From Urophycis tenuis (taxonomy: Eukaryota > Chordata > Actinopteri > Gadiformes > Phycidae), in the NCBI GenBank assembly GCA_036785325.1, contig JAXIVH010000014.1:2082286-2146285 (forward strand): 64,000 nt of DNA, in the 5' to 3' direction. Each line of letters starts with the position of its first letter. Within the stretch, counting starts at the first letter, position 1. The position numbers were made by a program, and so were the translations under genes. This document shows, in pieces, positions 1 through 29,197 of the stretch. Below the pieces are notes generated by a model. The model did no database searches and was not told where the DNA came from. It worked only from the letters and a program-made list of their open reading frames with translations.

Positions 1-227
1 GTTGTATTCATACAATACATGTTCACATATATACGTATCCAAGGGTACATTTGCGTCAATGGGGAGTCTGAAATGGGCCCTATTCTTGCATATTACGTTC
101 ACGATCTCTTAATTTGTTTCATTATTTTCATTCATGCGAGGACCCTTGACAGGCTCTGGTCAAGTGCCTGTTTGATTCTTTGAATTAATGATTGATCGGT
201 AGGTCTATTGGCTTTGTGTTCCTTTAG

Positions 228-17169
<16,942 letters not shown>

Positions 17170-18255
17170 GTAAGTGGCCGCGCGCTCGAACCCCCCCCCC
17201 CCCCCCCCCCCCGGGTCGATAACCGGTGTCCGTCGGACCCCGTGGCGCCGGCTCTCAGGGCGCCGCCTCTCAGGGCACCGCCTTCATGCGTGGTTCTGGG
17301 TTCTGGGTTCTGGTTCTCGGGGATGTGGCCGCCTCGCGGGGTCAGCCCGACTCGCTGCGTGGGGCGTTAACCCCCTCTCGGGTCCATTTGGGCCCATCTT
17401 CCCCCCCCCCCCCCCCCGCTGTCGATTCTCATCTCCCCGCGGCCTCGCGGTCTTCGCCGTCTGCGAGTGTTCTCGCCGTCTTTCTCCGCGGGGGCCGTAG
17501 CCCCTCGTCGAGCCCTCGACTGAAAGATGGCGCGCGCCGCACCCGGGGCGGAGGAGGAACAGAAAAAAAAAACAACAACAACTGAAGGACAGGGTCGTCC
17601 GTCTGATGATGGAGCCGCTTGACGCCTCCGCAGGCCACCGCCTCCGAGTCCGAGGCCGTGGAGCCTCGTGTGCCAACATGCACGTGCCCACATGCACGTG
17701 CCCACATGCTCACCGCGGCTGTTTGTGGCAGAGAAAAAAAAAAACCCAAAATAGAAAATGGGGACGAAGAGAGCGGGAGAGAGGGCCCCTGTGGCTTGGC
17801 GTGCTGTTATTGATGGACAGGACGGCACAGGACAGCAGCGCTGCCTGCTTTTGGTTCCTCCGCCATAGCTCTGCTTTCAAAAGCACCACTGAGGTGGTGC
17901 TTTTGGTGGGGGGGGGGGGGGGGGGCGGCGTGGGTGTGCATGTGTGTGTGTGTGAGACAGAGAGCAGGGAGACAAGAGTAATTAGCAATAATAAGAAAAC
18001 CAATTGTGGTTGCTTTCACTTCCCCTCCTGTTATTCTGTTGTGGAGGGAAGGAGGGGGAGGCAGCTAATTACACACGTGCACACGCACACACACAGGTTT
18101 GATTGGTGATAATTTGGGTAATTACAGTGAACTACAACACATTCCCTCATACACAATTTTCCAATATCTGGTTGTATCTCTCCTCAAACTTTTGCTGTTT
18201 GCAGCTCCTCACAAAGACACACACACACACGCCCGATCACACACAATGTGTGCAT
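17170..18255. other. GC-rich, homopolymer-rich stretch after the last visible GAP-domain exon
   Basis: It contains a 22-base C-run at 17191-17212, another C-run near 17401-17417, an A-run near 17735-17745, and a G-run near 17908-17925. No exon carrying the expected next part of the GAP domain was found on either strand. Confidence 0.55.
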
Positions 18256-19285
18256 TAGCCTAGCCTGCCCCATCATGGTGGGCATTGTGAACTCCTGCTT
18301 GGAATCTGGCATGGTATCCTCCGACTTCAAAATGGCCACCGTAACACCTATCCTTTAAAAAGCAAGGTATGGACCCGGAAGAGCTCCCCAGCTACCGGCC
18401 GATCTCCAACCTTCCTTTTCTCAGCAATAATCCTGGAAAGGATCTGCCCGGCTCCACCGGCACATCATCCTCCTGGACCTCTCTGCAGCATACAGCACAG
18501 TTCCCCAACACCGTCCACCTCAACTGCCTCACTTCTCAATACCCAGGCCTGACCAGCACAGCTCCTTTGTCATCACAGACCCCGGTCAACCGAGGTGCGC
18601 CCCAGGGCTCTGTACTTTGCCCCCTTCTCTTTACCATCTGTGTGCTCCCTCTGTGGTCAGATATCCTCCGCCACGGTCTCAGCTTCAGCTGCTATGCTGA
18701 CGACACACAGCTCAATCTCAACACTTAACCATCCACTCAGCCCCCCCTCCCCCCCCCCCCCGCGATAAGAACGTCGTCTAACCTACTGAGGCGCTGCTGG
18801 TGCGGGTTCTTGCCCGCACCCTGCCCATGCAGCGCATCCATCACCCATCATCACCCGCATCCATTGTCACTGACTGACTCCCGGTCAAGGGGACCACGCT
18901 GAACCCGCGGTCTCCAGCAAAATCCTTCTCCTCACCAACAAATCCTCCTCCATGGCCTTGCTCCCCTAGTACCCATCAGATCTCCTTCACCCCCATACCC
19001 AGCCCTGGAATCTGTGGCCCTCAGAGACGGGGTTTCGGGGGGCTCACCGGCCCCCACACAAACCTGCAGACCGTTGGGGGGGGGGAGCCTTAAGTGTGGT
19101 AGCCCCTCCCTCTGGAGCTCTGCAACGCTGCAACGATACAAACACCTGAAAACCCTCTCTCTGCAGTCTTAGCCGTCATTGTTTTTATGTTCCTGTGCTA
19201 TTTTGTTTTGACTCCTCCGTGTGAACCGTTCTTGAGTCACTTGAAAGGCGCTACACAAATTAAAGTTATTATTATTGTTATGTGT
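18256..19285 (+). mobile_element. L2/CR1-type non-LTR retrotransposon (LINE) remnant, reverse transcriptase end
   Basis: Translated fragments read 'ESGMVSSDFKMATVTPI', 'DPEELPSYRPISNLPFLS', 'NRGAPQGSVLCPLLFTICVL' and 'SCYADDTQLNLNT', with the YADD catalytic motif of reverse transcriptase. Frames are broken and internal segments are missing. The 3' end ('cttgaaaggcgctacacaaa', 'ttattattattg') is the typical L2 tail near 19240-19280. This is a dead, 5'-truncated copy on the same strand as RALGAPA1. Confidence 0.85.
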
Positions 19286-19341
19286 ACATTAGTTTGAATT
19301 TAATTATTTTCATTACAACATCTATATGTGTAGACTGGATG

Positions 19342-20120
<779 letters not shown>

Positions 20121-20344
20121 GCTGTGTACCTTTCCATACTGTATTCCTTCAGTAGGCGATGTTAGAGGCTGTCAACAGCTATGTCATTAACTTTGACATT
20201 TCACACACAGACACGCGCACGCCAGACTTGACCTCATCAATCTCCCCGCCCCGTGCTCAAGTCTTTCCAAAGTGTACTCCATCTTGCCCTCCTGTCACCA
20301 CCTCCACACACTCACTCGATCACACACAGGGACGCCGGCATGGC

Positions 20345-20351
20345 ACACACG

Positions 20352-20412
<61 letters not shown>
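20345..20412 (+). repeat. (CA)n microsatellite
   Basis: About 65 bp of CA repeat. About 20413-20870 after it is unique sequence without a recognisable gene. Confidence 0.9.
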
Positions 20413-20415
<3 letters not shown>

Positions 20416-20877
20416 GAGCCTTGAGGTTGTGATGGAAACAAACTGTCTGGGTGGGAATCCAGACTCCCAAGCTGGGTAGAGAGGTGTGTGTGGGGGGGGT
20501 TGTTGTCCCTTCCTCCCTCCCAAGGTTAAATAAAGTTGTACACAAGAAGTTCATCACATTGTTTCTCAACGGTTTCATTATGATTGATTCCGACTTGGTG
20601 GTTCACTTGAGTAACGCGGTGACAAAGATGCATTGAAATATCGTCTCAAACGCCTGAGACCCCCCACCTGCCTTAGAAAACATTCATGGCTCGTCCTTGG
20701 AGGTCCGTGCCAATCACGCTGCATCCGCGTCGCCTTTGTGCCGGGGGAGCAAACGCAGCAGCACAACAAGCCACGGAGTGCAGCTGTCCTTGTCTCTTTG
20801 GGTCTTTCCCTATGTCTGTTATGTTATAGCCTCTCAGGTAGAGAGATCTGACCATTCTAAAGCGTTAGTATTAACCT

Positions 20878-20947
20878 CGCTCTCTTGCTCTCTCTCTCTC
20901 TCGCGCTCTCGCTCCTTCTCTCTCTCTCTCGCTCCCTGTCTCACTCC

Positions 20948-20982
<35 letters not shown>

Positions 20983-21300
20983 GCTCTATCTCTCTCTCTC
21001 TTCCTCTCTTGCTCCCTCTCTCTCACTCTCTCTCTCCCTCTCTCGCTCTCTCTCTCTCTCGCTCCTCCTCTCTCTCCCTCTCTCTCTCTTTCGCTTCCTC
21101 CCTCTCTTGCTCCCTCTCTCTCACTCTCTCTCTCCCTCTCACTCGCTCTCTCACTCTCTCGCTCCCTCTCTAAATCCGTCTCTCTCTCTCTCTCTCGTGC
21201 TCCCTCTCTCTCTCTCTCGCTCCCTCTCTCTCCCTCTCTCTTTCGCTTCCTCTCTCTTACGCTCCCTCTCTCTCTCTCTCTCTCTCTCGTCTCTCCCTCT
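20878..21300 (+). repeat. Compound (CT)n satellite running into an assembly gap
   Basis: About 420 bp of CT repeat carries recurrent 'gctccctctct' and 'cgcttcctc' interruptions, and breaks off at the N block. The repeat probably caused the assembly break. Confidence 0.9.
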
Positions 21301-21500
21301 NNNNNNNNNNNNNNNNNNNNNNNNNNNNNNNNNNNNNNNNNNNNNNNNNNNNNNNNNNNNNNNNNNNNNNNNNNNNNNNNNNNNNNNNNNNNNNNNNNNN
21401 NNNNNNNNNNNNNNNNNNNNNNNNNNNNNNNNNNNNNNNNNNNNNNNNNNNNNNNNNNNNNNNNNNNNNNNNNNNNNNNNNNNNNNNNNNNNNNNNNNNN
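21301..21500. other. Assembly gap (200 N)
   Basis: Exactly 200 undetermined bases. A round number usually marks a gap of unknown real size, so missing RALGAPA1 exons may be here. Confidence 0.98.
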
Positions 21501-23077
21501 AAGCACTTTCACATCAATGTGGGTGGAATTAACCCTATGGCCTTATTCAATACTGTTCTGAAATAACTCTGAAACAAACTCACAGGTCAGCCCTCTAACA
21601 ACAGTGATCAAGCTTTCTCGCCTTTTTTTTATTTTTATTTGAACCATTGTTCTTTTTAGGGTGAATTTTACCATTTGATTTTGTTTTGTGTTTATTTTAT
21701 TTATTTGTCCCTCCCCCCCCCTCCCCACTCCCTTTAAGATCGTAATGTCTCTCTTGCCTATAGCTAAAAGGTAAGCCTGATCACATGACTGACACGTCCT
21801 GTTCTGATTGGCTCTTTCCACTTTGTCTCTCCATGGTCCGGTCTTGCATCCTCTTTCATTTCCACGGTCTCCACCTTCTCCTTTTCCATTGTACCGAACC
21901 ACACCGTGTGTGTTGTTCTTTACCAACCGACGCGGGGTTTGGGAGAGAGAGCGGCCATCTTGGGTCGTTCTCGACCAACCGACGCGGGGTTTTGGAGAAG
22001 AGAGCGGCCATCTTGGGTCTCATCATCTAAGGGACATGGCAAAGTAGCTCCTGTAAACGCCAGTGTGTGGGGGTTTTCCCTCGGCGACTTTTTTGCCGTC
22101 AGTTAAAGCTTCTACGAGGTCGATGATCCACGGAGGACCTTCCTGTCATTGTTGTCTATGAAAAACAAAAACCGCAACGACACCTTCGTCAAGAAGATGG
22201 TCGATTTGGATTTGGCATCTTTTCATCAAACGTAGGTTTTCAGAGCCTACAGACCTGAAACCCCCTCAACACATAGCCACGAAAAAGATAATTTATCGTA
22301 GGGATCGCACTTATTTTCACAGGAACCTCCACCTCGTTGTGGCTTTAAGCTGTTTAGTCAACGGTCACCCCCTCTGGTTTCTGCTCACCTCCGGGCTCAC
22401 GGACCCTGTGAGACACACACCCCTTTAACCTTTAACCCTTTGTCCCCCCCCATTCAATCACCTTTGACCTAGCATGACGTAGTCTAAACCGTAGCGCGCC
22501 CCCAAACGCGTCCACACTTTGGCACACGCACACAAACACGCACAAGCACACACACACACACACACAACGGTTGATGTTGAACATGGGGAAAACTTTGGGG
22601 GGTTTGTATTGCAGAGCGGTTTTACATTCATCTGAGTTATCGGGCTGGTGTGCATATTTGGTAAGCGGTTTGTTGTCGGTGTGTGTGACAGGCCGTGTGC
22701 GCTTCATGAGAAGAGTAAGTCTGGCAGAAGTGTGTGTGTGTGTGTGTGTGTGTGTTTTGTGTGTGTCCACACCTGTTGGGTTTGTTTTGTGTTTTTCTTG
22801 AACTCTTCATTTCCTCGCTGTACTGTTCATGCTTCCTCGTGGGCATCTCTCTCTGACCGGTGTTTGTCTCTTTACGTTTTAACCATCTCTTTGTCCCTGC
22901 TGCTGTTCCGGCGTTCCTCTGATCTCTACTCTGAATCCATCTCTCTCGTTCTCGTCTCTCTTGTCTCCACATCTGTCTAAAGTGATTTTTTTTCTTTGTT
23001 TTGCCTTTCTTTTTATTCATGTCCTCTTTTGCTCCTCCTCCTCTTCCTCCTTCTCCTCCTCTTCCTCTCCTCTCCAG
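21501..23077. other. Probable RALGAPA1 intron sequence with a 48-50 bp tandem duplication
   Basis: Two near-identical units starting 'ccaaccgacgcggggttt' and containing 'agagcggccatcttgggtc' lie at about 21924-21973 and 21974-22021. TG tracts lie near 22731-22765. A possible mini-exon at about 22692-22714 ('gccgtgtgcgcttcatgaga', between 'gtgacag' and 'gtaagt') has splice-like borders but too little sequence to identify. Confidence 0.45.
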
Positions 23078-23189
23078 AGGACAGTAGCGTGTCCTACCTG
23101 ATGGTTCCTAAGCCTCTGGACGGCTTGAGCCTGCTTAGGGTCAAGGGAAAGGGCCTCAAACACAAAGTCTTTCACGCCAGCTGCGAATG
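23078..23189 (+). CDS. Candidate exon of unknown identity
   Basis: An open segment follows a strong pyrimidine tract and 'ctccag' and ends at a 'gaatg|gtacg' donor. It encodes a peptide beginning EDSSVSYLMVPKPLDGL and ending KHKVFHASCEW. It lies on the RALGAPA1 strand, downstream of the GAP exons and the gap. I do not recognise it as part of the canonical RALGAPA1 protein. It could be an alternative 3' exon of that gene, or chance. Confidence 0.35.
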
Positions 23190-24094
23190 GTACGCCGCGA
23201 GGCCAACGAGTCGCCCGGAGGTTGCTTAGCAGCCCTAACTGCCCTCCCCGCCCCCTCCCTCCCCCTTTTCTTTTAAAATGGAGACCGCACACATTTCTAC
23301 ATTGACTGCCATCTAAAGGTGAAACTGGTGGTTCTGACTCATTTGTGTGGATGAATACGCTTTCCCCGGTACATCGGGGAAAAAGCCTCTTCCAAAGTGT
23401 AGCGGAGCAACTTTATTTTTTTTTGTGTACAAGAAACTGCAGATCGCTTTGAAATTTGCCAACAAATCCATTTTTATTTTATTTTCGACATGTCGATTTT
23501 ATTCGCCTTTTTCCCCCCTTCTGGGGTTCCCGCTGCAGAACCACGGCGCCGGGGCCCGGCGTGATGCTCCTCAGAACCGGTTCTAACCTGCAGATGGTGG
23601 CAAACTCACCGCACGTAGTTGCTCCTTTATTAACCCTCCCCCCCCCCCCCCCCCCCCTCCCCTGTAGTCTCGCTGCATGGCCCTCGGGCTGCCACAGGCA
23701 GGGGGAGGAACACGCTGTCCCCTCAAAGCTGCTCCCCACAGAGGACTCCCCCCCTCCCCGGCCCTCACCCGTCTCACCCTTAGACCTCCTTAACGTTAGG
23801 GACACGATGGTGCACAGCGAGGCCTTTTCTAGACGATGTAGCGCCTTGTAGTGCAGTTTGTTATTACGCCGGGCGGTTCTATGTAGCTCCTTGGCGCCCC
23901 TTGCCGTCTACCTGTCTGTCCCCTCTGTCCCCCTCTCTCCCTCTGTCCCCATGCCATGGCTCTCTCTTTTGGTTTTTTCCTCCACCATTTTGTTTTCCTC
24001 TCACCCCATCTATCGCCGCCCAACGCTCTTGTGTTCGCCACACCAAGCGCTTCTGTCCCTGTGTGTGTCGTGGGTGTGTCATGAGAACAAGGGC

Positions 24095-24148
<54 letters not shown>

Positions 24149-24346
24149 GTGTGTGTGTGTTGGGGGCTGGTAGGTTCTGGGGGCATTGTAATATTTGGGA
24201 AATTCCTTGTTGTCTTATTCTGCTCCTACTCGTCTTCCCCCCCCCACTCTCCTTTAATTCCCCATGCTCTCATCCTTCTCGTCATTCCCTCATATCCTCC
24301 TCCTCCTCCTCCCTTCTCCACCCACCTGTCTCTCTCTCTCTCTCAG

Positions 24347-24493
24347 GCTCCTGCCTCGAGATCCTTCGGGGAGAAAGCCCCGCACTGGGGGAGGCGGGGA
24401 GCGACTCCCCCCTCCCCCATGTCTCCCCGCACTAGCAAGAGCCGCATGTCCATGAAGCTGCGACGCTCGTCAGGATCGGCTAACAAGACTTGA
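24347..24493 (+). CDS. Candidate terminal coding exon, probably an alternative RALGAPA1 C-terminus
   Basis: An acceptor at '(tc)n ag' is followed by 48 codons ending in TGA at 24491-24493. The predicted tail is rich in Ser, Pro and basic residues (PRTSKSRMSMKLRRSSGSANK). No other gene starts on this strand before INSM2, and sequence after the stop looks like a long 3' UTR. I therefore infer a last exon of RALGAPA1 or an isoform of it. The match to a known RALGAPA1 isoform could not be verified. Confidence 0.45.
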   Translation, partial: APASRSFGEKAPHWGRRGATPPSPMSPRTSKSRMSMKLRRSSGSANKT

Positions 24494-27400
24494 ACAAGAG
24501 TCGTCCGTCCCCCCCCCCCCACCTCAATACTACACTACTATACTACTACACTCCTACACTACAATACACTACTGCACTACAATACACTACACTACACATG
24601 GACAGACACACACACACATATGTGTGTCTTCCGTTGTACTTCACACCGCTTTGGCGACCACCATTATGACGGCTATACACAGGCAAAACGGTTCCTCTGG
24701 TCCACTTAGCCGATAACAACTGATTACTGTATTCTTGGCCGATAGGGGGAGGGCGGGGACTCGAGCGTGACACTGGCCCCTGATTGGCTCCCACGGTCGG
24801 GCTCAGCCAATGAAACCATGACTGGGGACTGGGAGGGGGACAACCTCTTGGGACGGTGCCATGTGTGTAAAGTTCGGAAGTTCAGAAAATTAGAAGTTTG
24901 TTTTGGATATAAAATAACCTTGGGGGGGGGAGAAATCAATATCATATGCTCAAGGTCATTTGTTGTGATTCTTATTTCTTGCAGGCATGAAAGGGAAGAG
25001 CGTTTGTGATATGTTCACTTTGATATTCCTTTCTTCTATCAAGAATTATATTTATATTAGGTCTATTCAGTCAGTTGGTCATGCTTGTGTGTGTGCGCGT
25101 GCATGTGTGTGTGTGTGTGTGTGAGTGTGTGCGCGTGCGCGTTGCGTGTGTGTGTGTGTGTGTGTATGTGTGTGTTTTTCAATGGGGAAAATGGCCAGCA
25201 GGGGTGCCAGTTTGTTACCCACAGCCAATGGGGAGGACTCACCCCCCCGCAAGCTAGCCAATGACGGTGGACTTGGGAGTGAAGAAGTGATTTGTCCCTC
25301 GCAAGGTCCCCACCTGTCCAGCATGCCGCCATTTTGAGTCAACTTTAGTCTGTGCTAGCACGCACACAGCTCAACATAGAATGTAGTCACACTCCTGTGC
25401 TTACATGCTATACTGCGCTGCCCTGTGCTTTTATAACTCCAGTGGGTTCTGTGTCCGCCATAAGGGGGTCCCCCCCTGCCCTAGGATTTGCGTGCCACAC
25501 TGCATAATACTGTCACGTCGTGGTCATGTGACTGCGACACGACGCAGCGCATTGAATTGCAAATGTCTGGTCACAAACTGACAATACTGGGGAGTATGTT
25601 GTGTTTTGCTCAACCCCCCCCCCCCCCCTTATTTAGATTATTAAAATCCGCCAGGTTGAAAAGAGACAAAACGACACAAGTAAAACTGTGGACAGAAGTT
25701 ACATGTAAATGTATCTTGTGTGCGTTCCAAACAGTGGTTCTGGCAAACTTGTATATTTTGTATTGTATTCTGTCCTCAGCAATGGTAAAAAGAAAAAAAA
25801 AATGCTTTGCTGTGTCAAACTTGGACGATACGTTTGCCAGGAGAAATTGAGGCGTACTAAAGTGCCATCGGCTTTTCCTGGGTTCTGTGCAGCATGAGGC
25901 GGTATTTAGCCGATACTTATCACCCCATACCAATATCACACTCCTGCTGTATTCCTCGGATGTGCTGCGATATGACAGCCCCATTCACGTAAAAGGTCAA
26001 TCCGTTTGATTTCTGAAGGAAATCTTTTTCCTCAAAATACTGTTGTTTTTTTTAGTTGCTTTTTTTTGTTATATATATATATATATATATAATATATATA
26101 AAATACAAACAAAACCAAAACCATCCTGACTATGTACATACCCATCTTGCCCCCCCTGCACACAGCGGTCAGAGCCATGCTTTGGCTCACAAAGGGATGG
26201 ATGGTGTCTTTCTTAGACGAAAGACAGAGGTATTCTACAGCTTGTAGAACGTAACTGGTAAAAAATAAATAAATGTTAAAAAAAAAAAAAAAAAAAAGAG
26301 CACTCGTTATTAAAAGCTTTTTCTTGTTTGTTTGTTTTTTGTTTGTTTTTTATTGACTGTAATGTATGTTTTGACCCGAACAAAAGTCATGTTGATGCAT
26401 CTCTTGAGTTTTGGGGGCTTTTTTTATTTTATTTTATATGCGCTGTGGAACCACAGAGTTTCTATCTGCATCGGTATACATTGAATTATATAGGTTTATG
26501 AATATCTATGAAATGTGTACAGAGAGGAAACATGTTATGTATATACTAATAAGTGAGAAGAGCAGCCAAAAAAAACTGAAAAACAATCAACCTCAAGACC
26601 ATATCCGCTCCAGATGGGTAAACACTACTATAATATTTTTGGTTTTATATATATAATACACTTTTTTTTTTTTTTAAGTAATTATTAGTTTTGTAAGCAC
26701 TCCACACAGACCAGTGTAAACATTCATTTTTTTGCTGCCCTTTCTGAAGATGTACATGTCTGCTTGGCCTCTACAGACTATATTAAGCTTAAGTCCATTT
26801 TTTGTCCTATTTCATTTCTTCCCCAATTCACGTTCATGAGTAGTTTTTCAGACGTGTACATATATTTTTCGGGATGTTTTTTTTTTTTTTTTTTCCCAAT
26901 TTTAGTCCTGGTCACATATCATAAATTATGACTATAACAGTCCAACACCACCTCTCTTGAGCTTAATTCTTCATTCATTTTATATCTTTCTCCATAACCT
27001 CTGTTTCCCCCAAAGTGAGAGAAAAAAAAAGGGATTTAAGAACTTTATTTTTGAAAAGTGATTCCATTTACAAATGAATTGTGGAATGAGCTCCAAATGG
27101 GTTTTATTTGTAGACATGAGTCTGGTGAATATTTCACCCCTGAAAACAGTTCAAATATATTTTTGCTCACCTGACATTTCTTTATATTTGTATCATTATT
27201 AGTCGTCTTCGCGGACGAAAATGAGAAAGCCATATACTTGTGTCCCTCCACCTCTCATCACTTTACCACTTGTGCATCACTTGTGCACCACTTGTGCACC
27301 TGGCGGGTGCACTAAAGTGTGTCTGTGCTTCACTGGAGCTGGGGTCCCACAGTTTGATCTCATCGCCCTTCAGCACTTGTGTACTTGTACAACTTTGCCC

Positions 27401-27742
27401 CTTTTTACCTCTTGCCACTGGCTAGTACAATACATTGTTGGCTATTTAATCAGGTAAAAATTATCTAACACTTTGGTAACCCAATAAGACATATTGTTGC
27501 ATTGTTGCCACGCACATTCATAGTTTAAGGTTTTGTAAGGGTGCCAAATTGTAATTGCCTGTATATATGAATCTTTGGTGTGTGATGGCTTTAAAAAACG
27601 TGTTTGTGTGTATATATATATAATGTATAGAGGCAGTGAGCAGTTTGGGGACAAAGCTAGTGTAGCCTGCGTAACTCGACATGCTGCATGCCACCAGATC
27701 AGTTATAAACGCATGTGTGACAGTTGTATTCCAACACATGCG

Positions 27743-27778
<36 letters not shown>

Positions 27779-27860
27779 AATATAAACTATCACTGTCAAA
27801 TCTGTAACATAAGGAGTGGATGTGTAATGGAGTTTGACAATAAAAAAACAAAATTCTAAA
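24494..27860 (+). other. Inferred long 3' UTR and downstream region of RALGAPA1
   Basis: This AT-rich sequence without coding potential holds short homopolymers, an (AT)n run at about 26071-26100 and CA/TG tracts at about 25084-25175 and 27747-27772. Polyadenylation-like signals occur at 26265-26274 (AATAAATAAA followed by an A-run) and at 27839-27844 (AATAAA). It converges with the 3' side of the INSM2-like gene. Confidence 0.45.
27839..27844 (+). terminator. Candidate polyadenylation signal (AATAAA) for the plus-strand gene
   Basis: A canonical hexamer lies in an A-rich context, followed about 25 bases later by T/G-rich sequence ('ctgactgttttattgtg'). An earlier candidate lies at 26265. 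The choice depends on transcript data. Confidence 0.4.
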
Positions 27861-29197
27861 TTCTCTGACTGTTTTATTGTGCCATGGGCCGTGCGTGCCG
27901 TGCTGAATGCATGACCACATTGTCAGCTTTTGCTGAACAGTGTCAGTGATTGCCCTGTAAATAGTGCGTGCAAATTGATCAATTGTAATTTTATTGGTCG
28001 AGTACCCAATTGGAGTAATGAACATATTTTATTGAAATCCATGAAGCGTAGCTGTTAACAGTACATCATCGGACCAAGCAAACACACTGGATGTGACGAC
28101 GGTAAGCAAGTTGAACTCCTTTTATTTTTTTTCCCCCCCCTCAAAAAAGTCGACCAGGGACCAGGGAGAGTTAATAATAACCACAAGTACAGTTTTGTCA
28201 CACTGGATTTCCCGCAATATTTCAAAGAATAAATAAACTGTACGACAAATATCATTTTTGTTAAGATTTGTTTTCTGTCAGAAAATAACTTTTGAATAAT
28301 TGTAATTTTCTAGCTTCTGATTGGGCGGCCACTTCACTGAGCGTGAAAAGTCTATTAGTGGTGCATCTCCATTGGAACAATCGTTGCTTATTCGTGCTGT
28401 TCAGGCATATGTATATTTAATTCGGTATTTGCATCGTCTATCGTACAAGTAAAGGCTTTTTGAAACGGACTGAAGATATCGATGTGTCTCCCACTTCACA
28501 GACAGTCAGGATCACTTTCAAATTGCAATTACAGACTGGCCATGCTGCATGGACCCGCTCCGTGATTCATAGCCCTTGGGAGCTTTTTACGTGAGTGAGA
28601 GTGTATCAGTCGTCGATGAATCATTGAATAAAAATCCCTTTCATCATTTTATCAAATAGATTTAGCGATATAGGCTAGAAAATAACTGTAAAACAACCAG
28701 GAGGCCTAGTATTTAAAATAAAATATCATGGAACATATACTCTTTTTTTTTTTTGTTTTTTGTTTTAGTGCTTTAGTTAATGCGTGAAGGCTGCGCGCTT
28801 AACGGCTGTTTCAGCACCACGGACAGCGCAGCCACCTGCCAAGTCCTTCACTGTAACTAACATTGGACTGTGACTCCCCCTGGGATCACAATAAAAAAAA
28901 ATAAAAAAAACATGAACCTTTGTTAGATACATTTTTTGTTTGTTCATTTTAATTTGGGTGCTGTTTAATCGAGCTGTTCGGCGAAGACACTTGGGAGACC
29001 AGACCCGCGATGATAAAGAAGTGCATTCAGAGCATATTCAATTCCCACTGGGGTCCATATTCATACACCGTAAACATAGAAACACTGAATATAACACAAC
29101 TTTTTTTTGTTTGTTTCGTTTTGTTGAGTTTCGTTTTGTGATGCGGGACCTCTTTTTTTTGCCTCTGATTGTGATGTGCCCATACGGGGTTGCGGGT
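27861..29197. other. Intergenic region between convergent RALGAPA1 and INSM2-like genes
   Basis: AT-rich unique sequence without repeats or reading frames of note. Minus-strand TTTATT complements near 28027 and 28117 could serve as poly(A) signals for the INSM2-like gene. Confidence 0.5.

Noticed and set aside
18369..18728. Active reverse transcriptase gene
   Set aside because: It keeps the YADD motif but is truncated and frame-broken: a dead LINE fragment.
22150..22240. Possible exon reading 'KNRNDTFVKKMVDLDLASF'
   Set aside because: It has no clear acceptor and does not match the missing RALGAPA1 GAP sequence.
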